Shown here one piece after another: positions 9,145 through 16,906 of a DNA stretch of 64,000 nucleotides. The stretch's first letter is position 1; every line of letters starts with the position of its first letter. The DNA is from Luteirhabdus pelagi. Its GTDB lineage: Bacteria; Bacteroidota; Bacteroidia; Flavobacteriales; Flavobacteriaceae. The stretch covers positions 62,001 through 126,000 of the forward strand of contig NZ_JAECMS010000002.1 of the NCBI RefSeq assembly GCF_016827595.1. Reading direction: 5' to 3'. The notes under the pieces were generated by a model. The model had not been told where the DNA came from. It saw only the letters and a list, made by a program, of their open reading frames with translations, and made no database searches. Made by a program: the position numbers and the translations under genes.

Positions 9145-10203
9145 ATGCGAAAGCTCATTTCGAAGAAAAAACCTGCTTACCCTATTTCCGAAGACCTATT
9201 GGCCTATCTTCAAAAACATGGTCGGACGATTAAAATCCCTATTTATTATGACGATTTGCTTCGGTTTCAGGGTTCCATCGCTATCCATGATGACAAGGGC
9301 GAGGATACGCTGTGGGTAAGTGTTTATTATGCTGAAAGCGAGCGCGACGAGATTGAATATAGTTTGAAGCAGATGTATTCTATCCTTCATTCCGACGGAA
9401 GTGATTCGCTACTGCCCTACCTGAATATCGATAGCATCGATTTTTGCACTTTCGGAAATTCGAAACCTTTTAGAGTGAAGGTTCGAAACATTCTAAACGA
9501 CAACTACATCTTTCTCTATATCAAAAAAGCGGATGCTTCGCGCATCTACGGTTTAGAATTGGAACACCTGCTTTCACCAAACCATATCAATTTTTTGGTG
9601 CATGATACAACCTTAATTGAAGAACACATCTCCGGAATTCCGGGCGACGATTTTTTAGAGGATAACTTGGATGATTGTTCCGATCGCGACAAGCGCGAGA
9701 TAGCGAAGGAATTTGTGAAGTTCAACGAGCGCTGTTTTGTTCGATTACTGGGCGATATGCGTTCCTATAATTATGTTATGGTGCTAACCCACGATTTCGA
9801 TAGAATCCAATATCGAATTCGCGCCATCGACTTCGACCAACAGAGTTATGAAGGGAATGCAAAGGTGTATAAACCTCAGTTTCTAAAAGAAAACAATAAG
9901 CTGGTCAACATGACCATGGATGTTCTTCAGGAAGCCTCGATAGAACAATATAAACGTGAAGAGCGATCCCTTTTGGCCAAACGTGCCGTTAGCGAAAGTA
10001 GAAGATTGAAGGAAGTGATGGATTGTATGAAGAATGATGCTATTTCACCTCCAGGGAAAATCGAACAATTAAAGATGGGATTGTTTGAACTTACCGGCGA
10101 TGTACGCTTTAAAAAGTCGAGAAACATGGGGGAAGTACTACAAAGCGCCTTGGATTTCGTGATTCGAAACTACAAAAACGAAAATCCGTTTATCATCAAA
10201 TAG
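9145..10203 (+). CDS. uncharacterised protein with aminoglycoside-phosphotransferase-like kinase motifs
   Basis: A 352-residue soluble protein with no signal peptide; I do not know a named family for it. Read as a kinase fold, the parts fall in order: a strand YIFLYIKK with Lys127/128, a helix with Glu138/140, a hinge-like IEEHISGIPGDDFL (158-171), a catalytic-loop-like GDMRSYN (203-209) and a metal-loop-like AIDFDQ (227-232). That order matches protein-kinase-like small-molecule kinases, where GDxxxxN and DFD bind ATP and Mg. The assignment is inference. The C-terminal 110 residues are helical and charged. A -7-like box TATCTTTA lies at 9118-9125 with a TTG at 9092. It stands alone between a divergent OMP gene and pyc. 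Confidence 0.8.
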   Translation: MRKLISKKKPAYPISEDLLAYLQKHGRTIKIPIYYDDLLRFQGSIAIHDDKGEDTLWVSVYYAESERDEIEYSLKQMYSILHSDGSDSLLPYLNIDSIDFCTFGNSKPFRVKVRNILNDNYIFLYIKKADASRIYGLELEHLLSPNHINFLVHDTTLIEEHISGIPGDDFLEDNLDDCSDRDKREIAKEFVKFNERCFVRLLGDMRSYNYVMVLTHDFDRIQYRIRAIDFDQQSYEGNAKVYKPQFLKENNKLVNMTMDVLQEASIEQYKREERSLLAKRAVSESRRLKEVMDCMKNDAISPPGKIEQLKMGLFELTGDVRFKKSRNMGEVLQSALDFVIRNYKNENPFIIK

Positions 10204-10242
10204 CAGAACGTTAATTCTTTACGAAAAAGATAGGATTGTTTT

Positions 10243-10272
10243 ATTATGCATGCATAATGAATTGTATCTTTA
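10243..10272 (+). promoter_or_regulatory. 16-bp perfect palindrome plus -7 box upstream of pyruvate carboxylase
   Basis: ATTATGCATGCATAAT (10243-10258) is its own reverse complement and sits 6 bp before a -7-like box TATCTTTA (10265-10272), 57 bp before the pyc ATG. The position, overlapping the -33 region, fits an operator for a dimeric regulator. Confidence 0.5.
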
Positions 10273-10314
10273 AGGGGTAAAGTCTGTTTCATCATATTGA
10301 ATTCCTAACCCGTC

Positions 10315-13300
10315 ATGAAAATTAAGAAAGTCCTAGTCGCCAACCGTAGTGAAATCGCCATCCGCGTTTTTCGTGCCTGCACCGAGATCAATCTTCAAAC
10401 CGTTGCCATATACACCTACGAAGATCGCTACTCGCAGCACCGTTATAAAGCCGATGAAGCCTATCAAATCGGTGCCGACGATGAACCCTTGAAGCCGTAT
10501 CTCGATATGGATGCCATTATTGCCTTGGCAAAATCGAAAAATGTGGATGCTATTCACCCTGGGTATGGGTTTCTTTCTGAAAACTCAACCTTCGCCCGAA
10601 AATGTGCCGAGAACGATATCATTTTTATCGGTCCCAATCCTGAAGTGATGGATGCCTTAGGCGATAAAATTCAAGCCAAGAAAATCGCCAAGAAATGTAA
10701 CGTTCCTATCATTGAAAGTAGTAAAGAAGATTTAACCGACCTTTCAGCTGCCCTTTCGGAAGCCAAGGAAATTGGCTATCCTGTTATGTTGAAGGCTGCT
10801 TCCGGCGGTGGTGGACGCGGGATGCGAATTGTCCGCAATGAAGAGGAATTAAAGAACAACTTCGAATCGGCTAAAAGTGAAGCGGGAAATGCCTTTGGCG
10901 ACGATACCATGTTTTTGGAAAAGTATGTGGAAGATCCCAAACACCTGGAAATTCAGATTGTAGCCGATACACACGGAAACGTTCGCCATTTATATGAACG
11001 CGACTGCTCGGTACAACGACGGCATCAAAAAGTGGTCGAGGTAGCGCCTTCCTATAATGTTTCCGATAGTGTGAAGCAGCAATTGTACAAATACGCACTT
11101 GCCATTGCCAACGAGGTAAACTATAATAATGTAGGAACGGTCGAGTTTTTGGTCGACCCAAAGGATAACGTCTACTTCATTGAAGTAAATCCAAGAATCC
11201 AGGTGGAACACACGGTTACCGAAATGGTAACAGGTATCGATCTTATAAAATGCCAGATTTTTATTGCTGGCGGGTACAAATTATCCGATAAGCAAATCAA
11301 GATATACGATCAGGAATCCCTGCGAACCTACGGTTTTGCCCTCCAATGTCGTCTTACCACCGAAGACCCCAACAACAATTTTACTCCAGATTATGGTACA
11401 ATCACCACCTACCGAAGTGCCTCGGGTATGGGCATTCGACTGGACGCGGGAAGTATTTACCAATCCTATAGTGTCAGTCCGTTCTTCGATTCGATGCTGG
11501 TGAAGGTTTCAGCCCATGGACGCACCTTGGACGGTGCGGTGCGAAAAATGGTTCGGGCCTTAAAGGAGTTCAGAATTCGCGGGGTGGAAACCAATATTCA
11601 TTTTCTTCAGAATGTAATTCAACATAAAACCTTTAAAGAAGGAAAAGCAACGGTAAACTTCATTCAAAATACGCCTTCCCTATTCGATATAAAACCATCG
11701 CAAGACCGAACAACCAAAATCACAACCTATTTAGGGGAAGTCATCGTAAACGGCAATCCAGATGTGAAGGAGTTCGACGAAAATAGAAAATTTCGGAATC
11801 CAACCGTACCTCAATTCAATCCTAATGGTGAGTATCCCAAAGGAACCAAAGATTTACTTACCGAATTGGGCCCCGATGAATTTTCAAAATGGTTGAAAAA
11901 GCAAAAAAAGATTCATTATACCGACACCACTATGCGCGATGCGCACCAATCGCTGTTGGCAACCCGTATGCGGACCTACGATATGGTGAAAGTAGCAGAG
12001 AGTTTTGCAAAGAACCATCCCAATACTTTTAGTATGGAAGTGTGGGGCGGTGCTACTTTCGATGTGTGTATGCGATTTCTAAATGAAAGTCCGTGGTCAC
12101 GTCTGCGGGAACTTCGAAAGCGCATTCCGAATATCCTATTCCAGATGCTACTACGCGGAAGCAATGGTGTTGGCTATAAGGCGTATCCTGATAATTTAAT
12201 TGAAAAGTTCGTGGAAACCTCCTGGGAAAACGGGGTTGATATCTTCCGTATTTTCGATTCGCTCAATTGGGTGAAGGCCATGGCGCCAAGTATGGAATAC
12301 GTTCGTACTAAAACAGGTGGATTGGCGGAAGCCGCCATCAGTTATACGGGTGATATCCTCGATACGAATGAAACAAAATATACCCTTCAATATTATACCC
12401 AATTGGCAAAAGACCTTGAAAATGCGGGTGCCCACATCATCGCAATTAAGGATATGGCTGGTTTGTTGAAGCCCTATGCCGCTTCTGAGTTGGTTTCGGC
12501 CTTAAAAGACACGGTTTCGGTACCGCTTCACCTGCATACGCATGACACTTCTTCTATCCAATCGGCTACCTATATGAAGGCTATTGAAGCTGGCGTGGAT
12601 GTGGTGGATGTCGCCTTGGGCGGATTATCGGGCTTAACCTCGCAGCCGAATTTTAATTCGGTGGTGGAAATGACGAAGTCGCACGACCGTTACCATGATT
12701 TCGATATTGAGAAGTTAAATCGCTTCTCAAATTACTGGGAAGATGTTCGCGATTATTACTATCCGTTTGAAAGCGGATTGAAAGCAGGAACCGCCGAAGT
12801 GTATCGCCATGAAATTCCCGGTGGCCAATATTCGAATTTACGTCCGCAGGCAGAAGCCCTCGGTTTGGGCAATCGCTTTTTAGAGGTGACGCGGATGTAT
12901 GAGAAGGTGAACAAGCTCTTCGGAAACCTGATAAAGGTTACTCCGAGCTCAAAAGTCGTAGGCGATATGGCCATTTTTATGGTGACGAATGATCTTACGG
13001 TTGAAGATGTAATGGAACGCGGACAGGAGCTGTCTTTTCCTGAATCGGTCATCAGCTTTTTTAAAGGCGATTTAGGACAACCGTTGGGCGGATTCCCAGA
13101 AAAGCTTCAAAAAATCATCTTGAAAAATGTGGAACCGTATACAGATAGACCAAACGCTCATTTAGAACCCATCGATTTCGATACCGAGTTTAAGGCCTTT
13201 AAACGAAAGTTTCAGAAAGGCTTCAGCAGACCGATCGAATTTGAAGATTTCCTGTCGTTTAGCTTATATCCTCGAGTATTCGAGCAAGCCCATGAGCGGT

Positions 13301-13770
13301 ACAAGCGATTCGGAAATACTTCAATCCTACCCACCAAACTATTTTTCTACGGCATGAAGCTTCGCGAAGAGGCCATGATCGAACTGGAACCTGGAAAAAC
13401 CATTAGTGTACAATTACTATCGGTAAGTATTCCGAACGATGAAGGCATGCGAACGGTTTTCTTTTCGGTGAATGGTGAGAACAGATTTGTCCAAATAAAG
13501 GATAGCTCCATCGAATCGAAGACCGAGACCCACATCAAAGCCGATCCGGAAAGCCCCGGTCAGTATGGCGCACCGCTTCAGGGAATGTTATATAAGGTAT
13601 TGGTGAAGAAAGGTCAGACGGTGGAAGAAAACGATCCACTGTTCGTCATTGAAGCCATGAAAATGGAAACGACCGTTACCGCTTCCAAAGCAGGGAAAGT
13701 AGCCTCCATCGATTTACCGACAGGCACAATGGTGATGAAGGGTGATTTGGTGATGACGGTGGGGGAATAA
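10315..13770 (+). CDS. pyc: pyruvate carboxylase
   Basis: A 1151-residue single-chain, biotin-dependent pyruvate carboxylase that makes oxaloacetate from pyruvate, bicarbonate and ATP to refill the citric acid cycle. Domains in order: biotin carboxylase with ATP-grasp (1-455; glycine-rich KAASGGGGRGMR), carboxyltransferase (about 530-800; starts TDTTMRDAHQSLLATR), the allosteric/linker region, and the biotinyl carrier domain (about 1080-1151) with AMKM at the biotinylated Lys1116. Length is normal for the alpha4 type. The start ATG follows a candidate operator and promoter at 10243-10272. It appears to be monocistronic. Confidence 0.97.
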   Translation: MKIKKVLVANRSEIAIRVFRACTEINLQTVAIYTYEDRYSQHRYKADEAYQIGADDEPLKPYLDMDAIIALAKSKNVDAIHPGYGFLSENSTFARKCAENDIIFIGPNPEVMDALGDKIQAKKIAKKCNVPIIESSKEDLTDLSAALSEAKEIGYPVMLKAASGGGGRGMRIVRNEEELKNNFESAKSEAGNAFGDDTMFLEKYVEDPKHLEIQIVADTHGNVRHLYERDCSVQRRHQKVVEVAPSYNVSDSVKQQLYKYALAIANEVNYNNVGTVEFLVDPKDNVYFIEVNPRIQVEHTVTEMVTGIDLIKCQIFIAGGYKLSDKQIKIYDQESLRTYGFALQCRLTTEDPNNNFTPDYGTITTYRSASGMGIRLDAGSIYQSYSVSPFFDSMLVKVSAHGRTLDGAVRKMVRALKEFRIRGVETNIHFLQNVIQHKTFKEGKATVNFIQNTPSLFDIKPSQDRTTKITTYLGEVIVNGNPDVKEFDENRKFRNPTVPQFNPNGEYPKGTKDLLTELGPDEFSKWLKKQKKIHYTDTTMRDAHQSLLATRMRTYDMVKVAESFAKNHPNTFSMEVWGGATFDVCMRFLNESPWSRLRELRKRIPNILFQMLLRGSNGVGYKAYPDNLIEKFVETSWENGVDIFRIFDSLNWVKAMAPSMEYVRTKTGGLAEAAISYTGDILDTNETKYTLQYYTQLAKDLENAGAHIIAIKDMAGLLKPYAASELVSALKDTVSVPLHLHTHDTSSIQSATYMKAIEAGVDVVDVALGGLSGLTSQPNFNSVVEMTKSHDRYHDFDIEKLNRFSNYWEDVRDYYYPFESGLKAGTAEVYRHEIPGGQYSNLRPQAEALGLGNRFLEVTRMYEKVNKLFGNLIKVTPSSKVVGDMAIFMVTNDLTVEDVMERGQELSFPESVISFFKGDLGQPLGGFPEKLQKIILKNVEPYTDRPNAHLEPIDFDTEFKAFKRKFQKGFSRPIEFEDFLSFSLYPRVFEQAHERYKRFGNTSILPTKLFFYGMKLREEAMIELEPGKTISVQLLSVSIPNDEGMRTVFFSVNGENRFVQIKDSSIESKTETHIKADPESPGQYGAPLQGMLYKVLVKKGQTVEENDPLFVIEAMKMETTVTASKAGKVASIDLPTGTMVMKGDLVMTVGE

Positions 13771-13807
13771 GCTGATTTTTCAATTGAAAAAATAAAATTC
13801 CCACTGC

Positions 13808-13837
13808 TTGTTATTCAAATAAATAATAGTACATTTG
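13808..13837 (+). promoter_or_regulatory. rplM promoter, Bacteroidota consensus
   Basis: TTG at 13808-13810 and TACATTTG at 13830-13837 are separated by 19 bp, which matches the Bacteroidota housekeeping promoter (TTG, 19-21 bp, TAnnTTTG). It predicts transcription from about 13842, giving a leader of roughly 70 nt before the rplM GTG start. Confidence 0.75.
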
Positions 13838-13872
13838 CACCCCGATTTATCCAAAAAGAAGGAATGTTTAAC

Positions 13873-13896
13873 CTGTTGGTAGGTGAATGCCAACGG
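13873..13896 (+). promoter_or_regulatory. hairpin in the rplM 5' leader, candidate L13 autoregulatory element
   Basis: CTGTTGGT (13873-13880) pairs with GCCAACGG (13889-13896), 8 bp with two G-U pairs and an 8-nt loop, between the promoter and the GTG start at 13912. A ribosomal leader class upstream of L13 genes is known in Bacteroidia; membership here is inferred from position and shape only. Confidence 0.5.
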
Positions 13897-13911
13897 AAAA
13901 TAATAATACAA

Positions 13912-14361
13912 GTGGATACACTAAGTTATAAAACTGTATCGGCCAATAAGGCAACTGTAAACAAAGAGTGGTTGCACGTTGATGCCGATGGGCAAACGTT
14001 AGGACGCCTTGCAAGTGAAGTAGCAAAATTGCTTCGCGGAAAGCACAAGCCTAACTTTACCCCTCACGTAGATTGTGGCGATAATGTAATCGTTACAAAC
14101 GCTGAAAAAATTCAACTTTCCGGTAAAAAATGGGATTCGAAGGAATACATTCGTTACACTGGTTATCCAGGTGGTCAGCGAAGCCTTACCGCGAGAGAAC
14201 TTTTCGAAAAAGACTCCACCCGTTTGGTTGAAAAAGCCATCAAAGGAATGTTGCCAAAGAATAAATTGGGTGCGGAAATGTTCAGAAACCTAAAAGTATA
14301 TGCAGGAGCTGAGCACGACCAAGAAGCGCAAAAACCAAAAACCATTAACCTTAACCAGTAG
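13912..14361 (+). CDS. rplM: 50S ribosomal protein L13
   Basis: L13 (149 residues) is an early-assembling large-subunit protein. The sequence carries [16 protein letters not shown], the [16 protein letters not shown] stretch and GMLPKNKLG, all typical of the family. The frame stays open upstream to an ATG at 13864, but I place the start at GTG 13912 (encoding [13 protein letters not shown]), because flavobacterial L13 proteins begin with this motif and because the earlier ATG would put the leader hairpin inside the gene. rpsI follows after 7 bp, so the two are one transcript. Confidence 0.95.
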   Translation: MDTLSYKTVSANKATVNKEWLHVDADGQTLGRLASEVAKLLRGKHKPNFTPHVDCGDNVIVTNAEKIQLSGKKWDSKEYIRYTGYPGGQRSLTARELFEKDSTRLVEKAIKGMLPKNKLGAEMFRNLKVYAGAEHDQEAQKPKTINLNQ

Positions 14362-14368
14362 TAAGTAA

Positions 14369-14755
14369 ATGGATACAATTCACAAAATAGGAAGAAGAAA
14401 AACCGCTGTTGCGCGTGTATACCTTTCCGAAGGAAAAGGAAACATTACCGTAAACAAGCGTGAAATGGAAAAATACTTTACCACTGGTATGCTTCAGTAC
14501 AAGGTAAAGCAACCGATGCTAATGACCGAAAACGATAAGAATTTCGACATTTCTGTAAATGTTATAGGAGGCGGAATTACAGGTCAGGCAGAGGCAATTC
14601 GTCTAGCACTTTCCCGTGCGATGTGCGAATTGAACGAAGAAAATCGTGGCATCTTAAAGCCAGAAGGACTGTTAACACGTGACCCACGAATGGTGGAGCG
14701 TAAGAAATACGGACAGAAGAAAGCCCGTAAGAAATTCCAGTTCTCTAAACGTTAA
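14369..14755 (+). CDS. rpsI: 30S ribosomal protein S9
   Basis: S9 (128 residues) sits at the small-subunit head with its C-terminal tail reaching the P-site tRNA. The sequence opens with the family motif IGRRKTAVARVYL and ends KKARKKFQFSKR, the basic tail with the terminal KR that contacts tRNA. The start is 7 bp after the rplM stop. Downstream are 257 bp of structured noncoding sequence before rpsB. Confidence 0.98.
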   Translation: MDTIHKIGRRKTAVARVYLSEGKGNITVNKREMEKYFTTGMLQYKVKQPMLMTENDKNFDISVNVIGGGITGQAEAIRLALSRAMCELNEENRGILKPEGLLTRDPRMVERKKYGQKKARKKFQFSKR

Positions 14756-14767
14756 TATTTTCAGATG

Positions 14768-14845
14768 GTCGTGCCGCACTTGTTGTGGTCTTATAACCTA
14801 CAAGGTGCTTGCCTTAAAGCGGTGCCGTAACAAGTACGGCACGAC
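14768..14845 (+). promoter_or_regulatory. competing inverted repeats between rpsI and rpsB
   Basis: A 17-nt arm (14768-14784) pairs with 14829-14845 with one mismatch, closing a 44-nt loop. The right arm can instead pair with a nearer copy: GTGCCGTA (14822-14829) with TACGGCAC (14835-14842), 8 bp with a 5-nt loop. The two hairpins exclude each other. A run of eight T follows at 14865-14872, about 20 nt after the stem, too far for a textbook terminator. It may be an attenuator, a processing site or an extragenic palindrome. Confidence 0.55.
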
Positions 14846-14880
14846 TCTCATTTAAGTTCTTATATTTTTTTTATTAATCA

Positions 14881-14991
14881 AGCTGTTAGCGGCCTTCCGC
14901 CAGAAGGTTGCAATTAGTTTAGCATCTAAACCACCTATGCATTTCAGCACTTAGCGGTGACGAAATCAAAAAAGGAGGTTGCTATCTAAAC
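14881..14991 (+). promoter_or_regulatory. structured rpsB leader with a buried Shine-Dalgarno-like sequence
   Basis: Between the T-rich tract and the rpsB ATG there are several pairings: GTTTAG (14917-14922) with CTAAAC (14926-14931) or, alternatively, with a second CTAAAC (14986-14991), and AACCACCT (14929-14936) with AGGAGGTT (14973-14980), 7 of 8 paired. AAAGGAGG at 14971-14978 is a near-perfect Shine-Dalgarno sequence but lies 34 nt before the start codon, too far for direct use. This looks like a regulatory leader; the ligand could be S2 itself. Confidence 0.5.
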
Positions 14992-15012
14992 AGGAACGTA
15001 AACTAGTACAAA

Positions 15013-15933
15013 ATGGCAGATAACAAAATGGTCAAGGGACTCCTTGACGCTGGTGTGCACTTTGGCCACCTAACCCGTAAATGGAATCCAAACATGGCGC
15101 CCTATATCTACATGGAGCGTAACGGAATCCACATCATAAACCTTTACAAAACCGAAGCAAAGCTTCAGGAAGCTAGCGAAGCAATGAAGAAAATTGCGGC
15201 TAGTGGACGTAAGATTCTTTTCGTTGCTACCAAAAAGCAAGCAAAAGATATCGTTGCGGATAAAGCAGGCAATGCAAACATGCCGTATATCACTGAGCGT
15301 TGGCCAGGTGGTATGTTAACCAACTTCGTTACCATCCGTAAAGCTGTTAAGAAAATGGCTTCTATCGACCGTATGAAGAAAGACGGAACCTTCAACACGC
15401 TTTCGAAAAAGGAGCGTTTGCAAGTAGACCGTCTTCGAGCAAAGCTTGAGAAGAACTTAGGTTCTATCAGCGACATGAGCCGTCTTCCAGGAGCGCTTTT
15501 CATCGTAGATACGACACGTGAGCACATTGCTGTAAAGGAAGCACAAAAATTGAATATCCCAATCTTCGCTATGGTCGATACCAACAGCGATCCTCGTGAT
15601 ATCGATTTCCCAATTCCATCTAATGACGATGCGTCTAAGTCGATCGAAAAAATCGTTGGACACGTTTCCGAAGCGGTTATCGAAGGCTTAAAAGAGCGTA
15701 AGTCGAACAAGGACAGCAAGAACGAAGGTGATGATGACAATGCTCCAAAAAAGGAAAAGAAATCCAAAAAGGAGAAAGAGTCTAAAGGAAAGACACGTGC
15801 TGCTGAAAAGCTAGAGACCGAAGTTCCTTCTACCGACAAAGAAGACAAAAAAGACATGAAAGAGGCTAAGAAGCCTGTGAAGTTGGAGTCGAAAGAAGAA
15901 ACGTTGGAGAAAGCAACAAAGGAAGAAGAATAA
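15013..15933 (+). CDS. rpsB: 30S ribosomal protein S2 with long charged C-terminal tail
   Basis: S2 binds the small-subunit body near S1 and the mRNA exit. Family motifs are visible: LLDAGVHFGH near residue 8, RWNPNMAPYIY-like KWNPNMAPYIYMERNGIHIINL near 24, TERWPGGMLTNF near 94 and FAMVDTNSDPRDIDFPIPSNDDA near 192. The core ends around residue 232, and a further 74 residues are made almost only of Lys, Glu, Asp, Ser and Ala, probably disordered. Total length is 306, well above the roughly 240-250 of most bacteria. It precedes tsf, the usual partner, with a hairpin between them. Confidence 0.97.
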   Translation: MADNKMVKGLLDAGVHFGHLTRKWNPNMAPYIYMERNGIHIINLYKTEAKLQEASEAMKKIAASGRKILFVATKKQAKDIVADKAGNANMPYITERWPGGMLTNFVTIRKAVKKMASIDRMKKDGTFNTLSKKERLQVDRLRAKLEKNLGSISDMSRLPGALFIVDTTREHIAVKEAQKLNIPIFAMVDTNSDPRDIDFPIPSNDDASKSIEKIVGHVSEAVIEGLKERKSNKDSKNEGDDDNAPKKEKKSKKEKESKGKTRAAEKLETEVPSTDKEDKKDMKEAKKPVKLESKEETLEKATKEEE

Positions 15934-15952
15934 ATAACGATTTTTTTAAATG

Positions 15953-16000
15953 AAAAGGTCGTTTGGCACACTTCTCTAGAAGTACATTGAACGACCTTTT
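15953..16000 (+). terminator. hairpin between rpsB and tsf (terminator or attenuator)
   Basis: AAAAGGTCGTT (15953-15963) pairs perfectly with AACGACCTTTT (15990-16000), 11 bp. Inside the loop ACTTCT (15970-15975) pairs with AGAAGT (15978-15983). The right arm itself supplies the T run. The position 27 bp before the tsf ATG suggests partial termination that lowers tsf relative to rpsB. Confidence 0.6.
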
Positions 16001-16026
16001 ACATAATTCTATAAAAACCAAAAGAG

Positions 16027-16854
16027 ATGGCTAAAATAACCGCCGCAGAAGTAAATAAACTACGTAAAACCACCGGTGCCGGAATGATGGACTGTAAAAA
16101 GGCCTTGGTTGAAGCCGATGGTGATTTTGACACAGCGATTGAAATCCTTCGTAAGAAAGGTCAAAAAATCGCAGCGAAACGTGCAGACCGCGAGTCTAGC
16201 GAAGGTGCAGTTATCGCGAAGGTGAATGACGATAACAAAAAAGGTGTTATCATTTCCCTTAACTGCGAAACCGACTTCGTTGCTAAAAATGACGACTTCG
16301 TAAAATTAGCGCACGATTTTGCTGGAATGGCGTTGAATTATGATTCTAAGGATGCATTCTTAAATGCAGACTTCAACGGAATGACCGTTCAGGAAAAATT
16401 GACCGAGCAAACAGGTGTTATCGGTGAAAAACTAGAGATTGGAGCCTTTAAGACATTGGAAGCTCCTTTCGTAGGATCGTATATCCACGCTGGAAACAAG
16501 ATTGCCGTTCTTACAGGTTTGTCTAAAGATGTAGACGGCGCTGAAGAAGTAGCGAAAGACGTTTCTATGCAAGCTGCTGCCATGAACCCAGTTGCTTTGA
16601 ATGAAGAGGGCGTAGATCAGGAAACAATCGATAAGGAAATCGAGATTGCGAAAGATCAGCTTCGTGAAGAAGGAAAGCCTGAAGAAATGTTGGACAAGAT
16701 TGCAAAAGGTAAATTGAACCGTTTCTTTAAGGACAACACCTTGGTAAACCAAGCATTTATTAAAGATAACAAGCAGAGCGTTTCCGACTATGTGCAAACA
16801 CTAGGAAAAGATGTATCTGTAGTAGCTTTCGAGCGCGTAGCGCTAGAAGGATAA
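16027..16854 (+). CDS. tsf: translation elongation factor Ts
   Basis: EF-Ts (275 residues) is the nucleotide exchange factor for EF-Tu. The N-terminal UBA-like domain reads VNKLRKTTGAGMMDCKKALVEADGD and is followed by the AIEILRKKGQKIAAKRA helix; the core contains the conserved LNCETDFVAKNDDF (near residue 78) that inserts Phe into EF-Tu. The usual internal duplication is reduced, as in other Bacteroidota. The start ATG is clear. It ends before a strong bidirectional hairpin. Confidence 0.98.
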   Translation: MAKITAAEVNKLRKTTGAGMMDCKKALVEADGDFDTAIEILRKKGQKIAAKRADRESSEGAVIAKVNDDNKKGVIISLNCETDFVAKNDDFVKLAHDFAGMALNYDSKDAFLNADFNGMTVQEKLTEQTGVIGEKLEIGAFKTLEAPFVGSYIHAGNKIAVLTGLSKDVDGAEEVAKDVSMQAAAMNPVALNEEGVDQETIDKEIEIAKDQLREEGKPEEMLDKIAKGKLNRFFKDNTLVNQAFIKDNKQSVSDYVQTLGKDVSVVAFERVALEG

Positions 16855-16877
16855 TACTTCTTGTCGAAACAGAATTG

Positions 16878-16906
16878 AAAAGGTCGCTCATGTAGCGGCC
16901 TTTTTA
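16878..16906 (+). terminator. terminator of tsf, overlapping the end of the convergent protease gene
   Basis: AAAAGGTCGCT (16878-16888) pairs with AGCGGCCTTTT (16894-16904) with one G-U pair and a 5-nt loop, followed by more T. The arms share GGTCG with the rpsB-tsf hairpin. The stop of the minus-strand gene lies within the right arm. Confidence 0.75.

Noticed and set aside
13864-13911. Longer rplM start at the ATG 16 codons upstream
   Set aside because: The upstream codons overlap the leader hairpin and give a non-family N-terminus; GTG at 13912 gives the standard flavobacterial L13 start.
15165-15971. Long open frame (268 codons) on the minus strand across rpsB
   Set aside because: It mirrors the codon use of rpsB and its Lys/Glu tail; the Ser/Phe-rich product is an antisense artefact.
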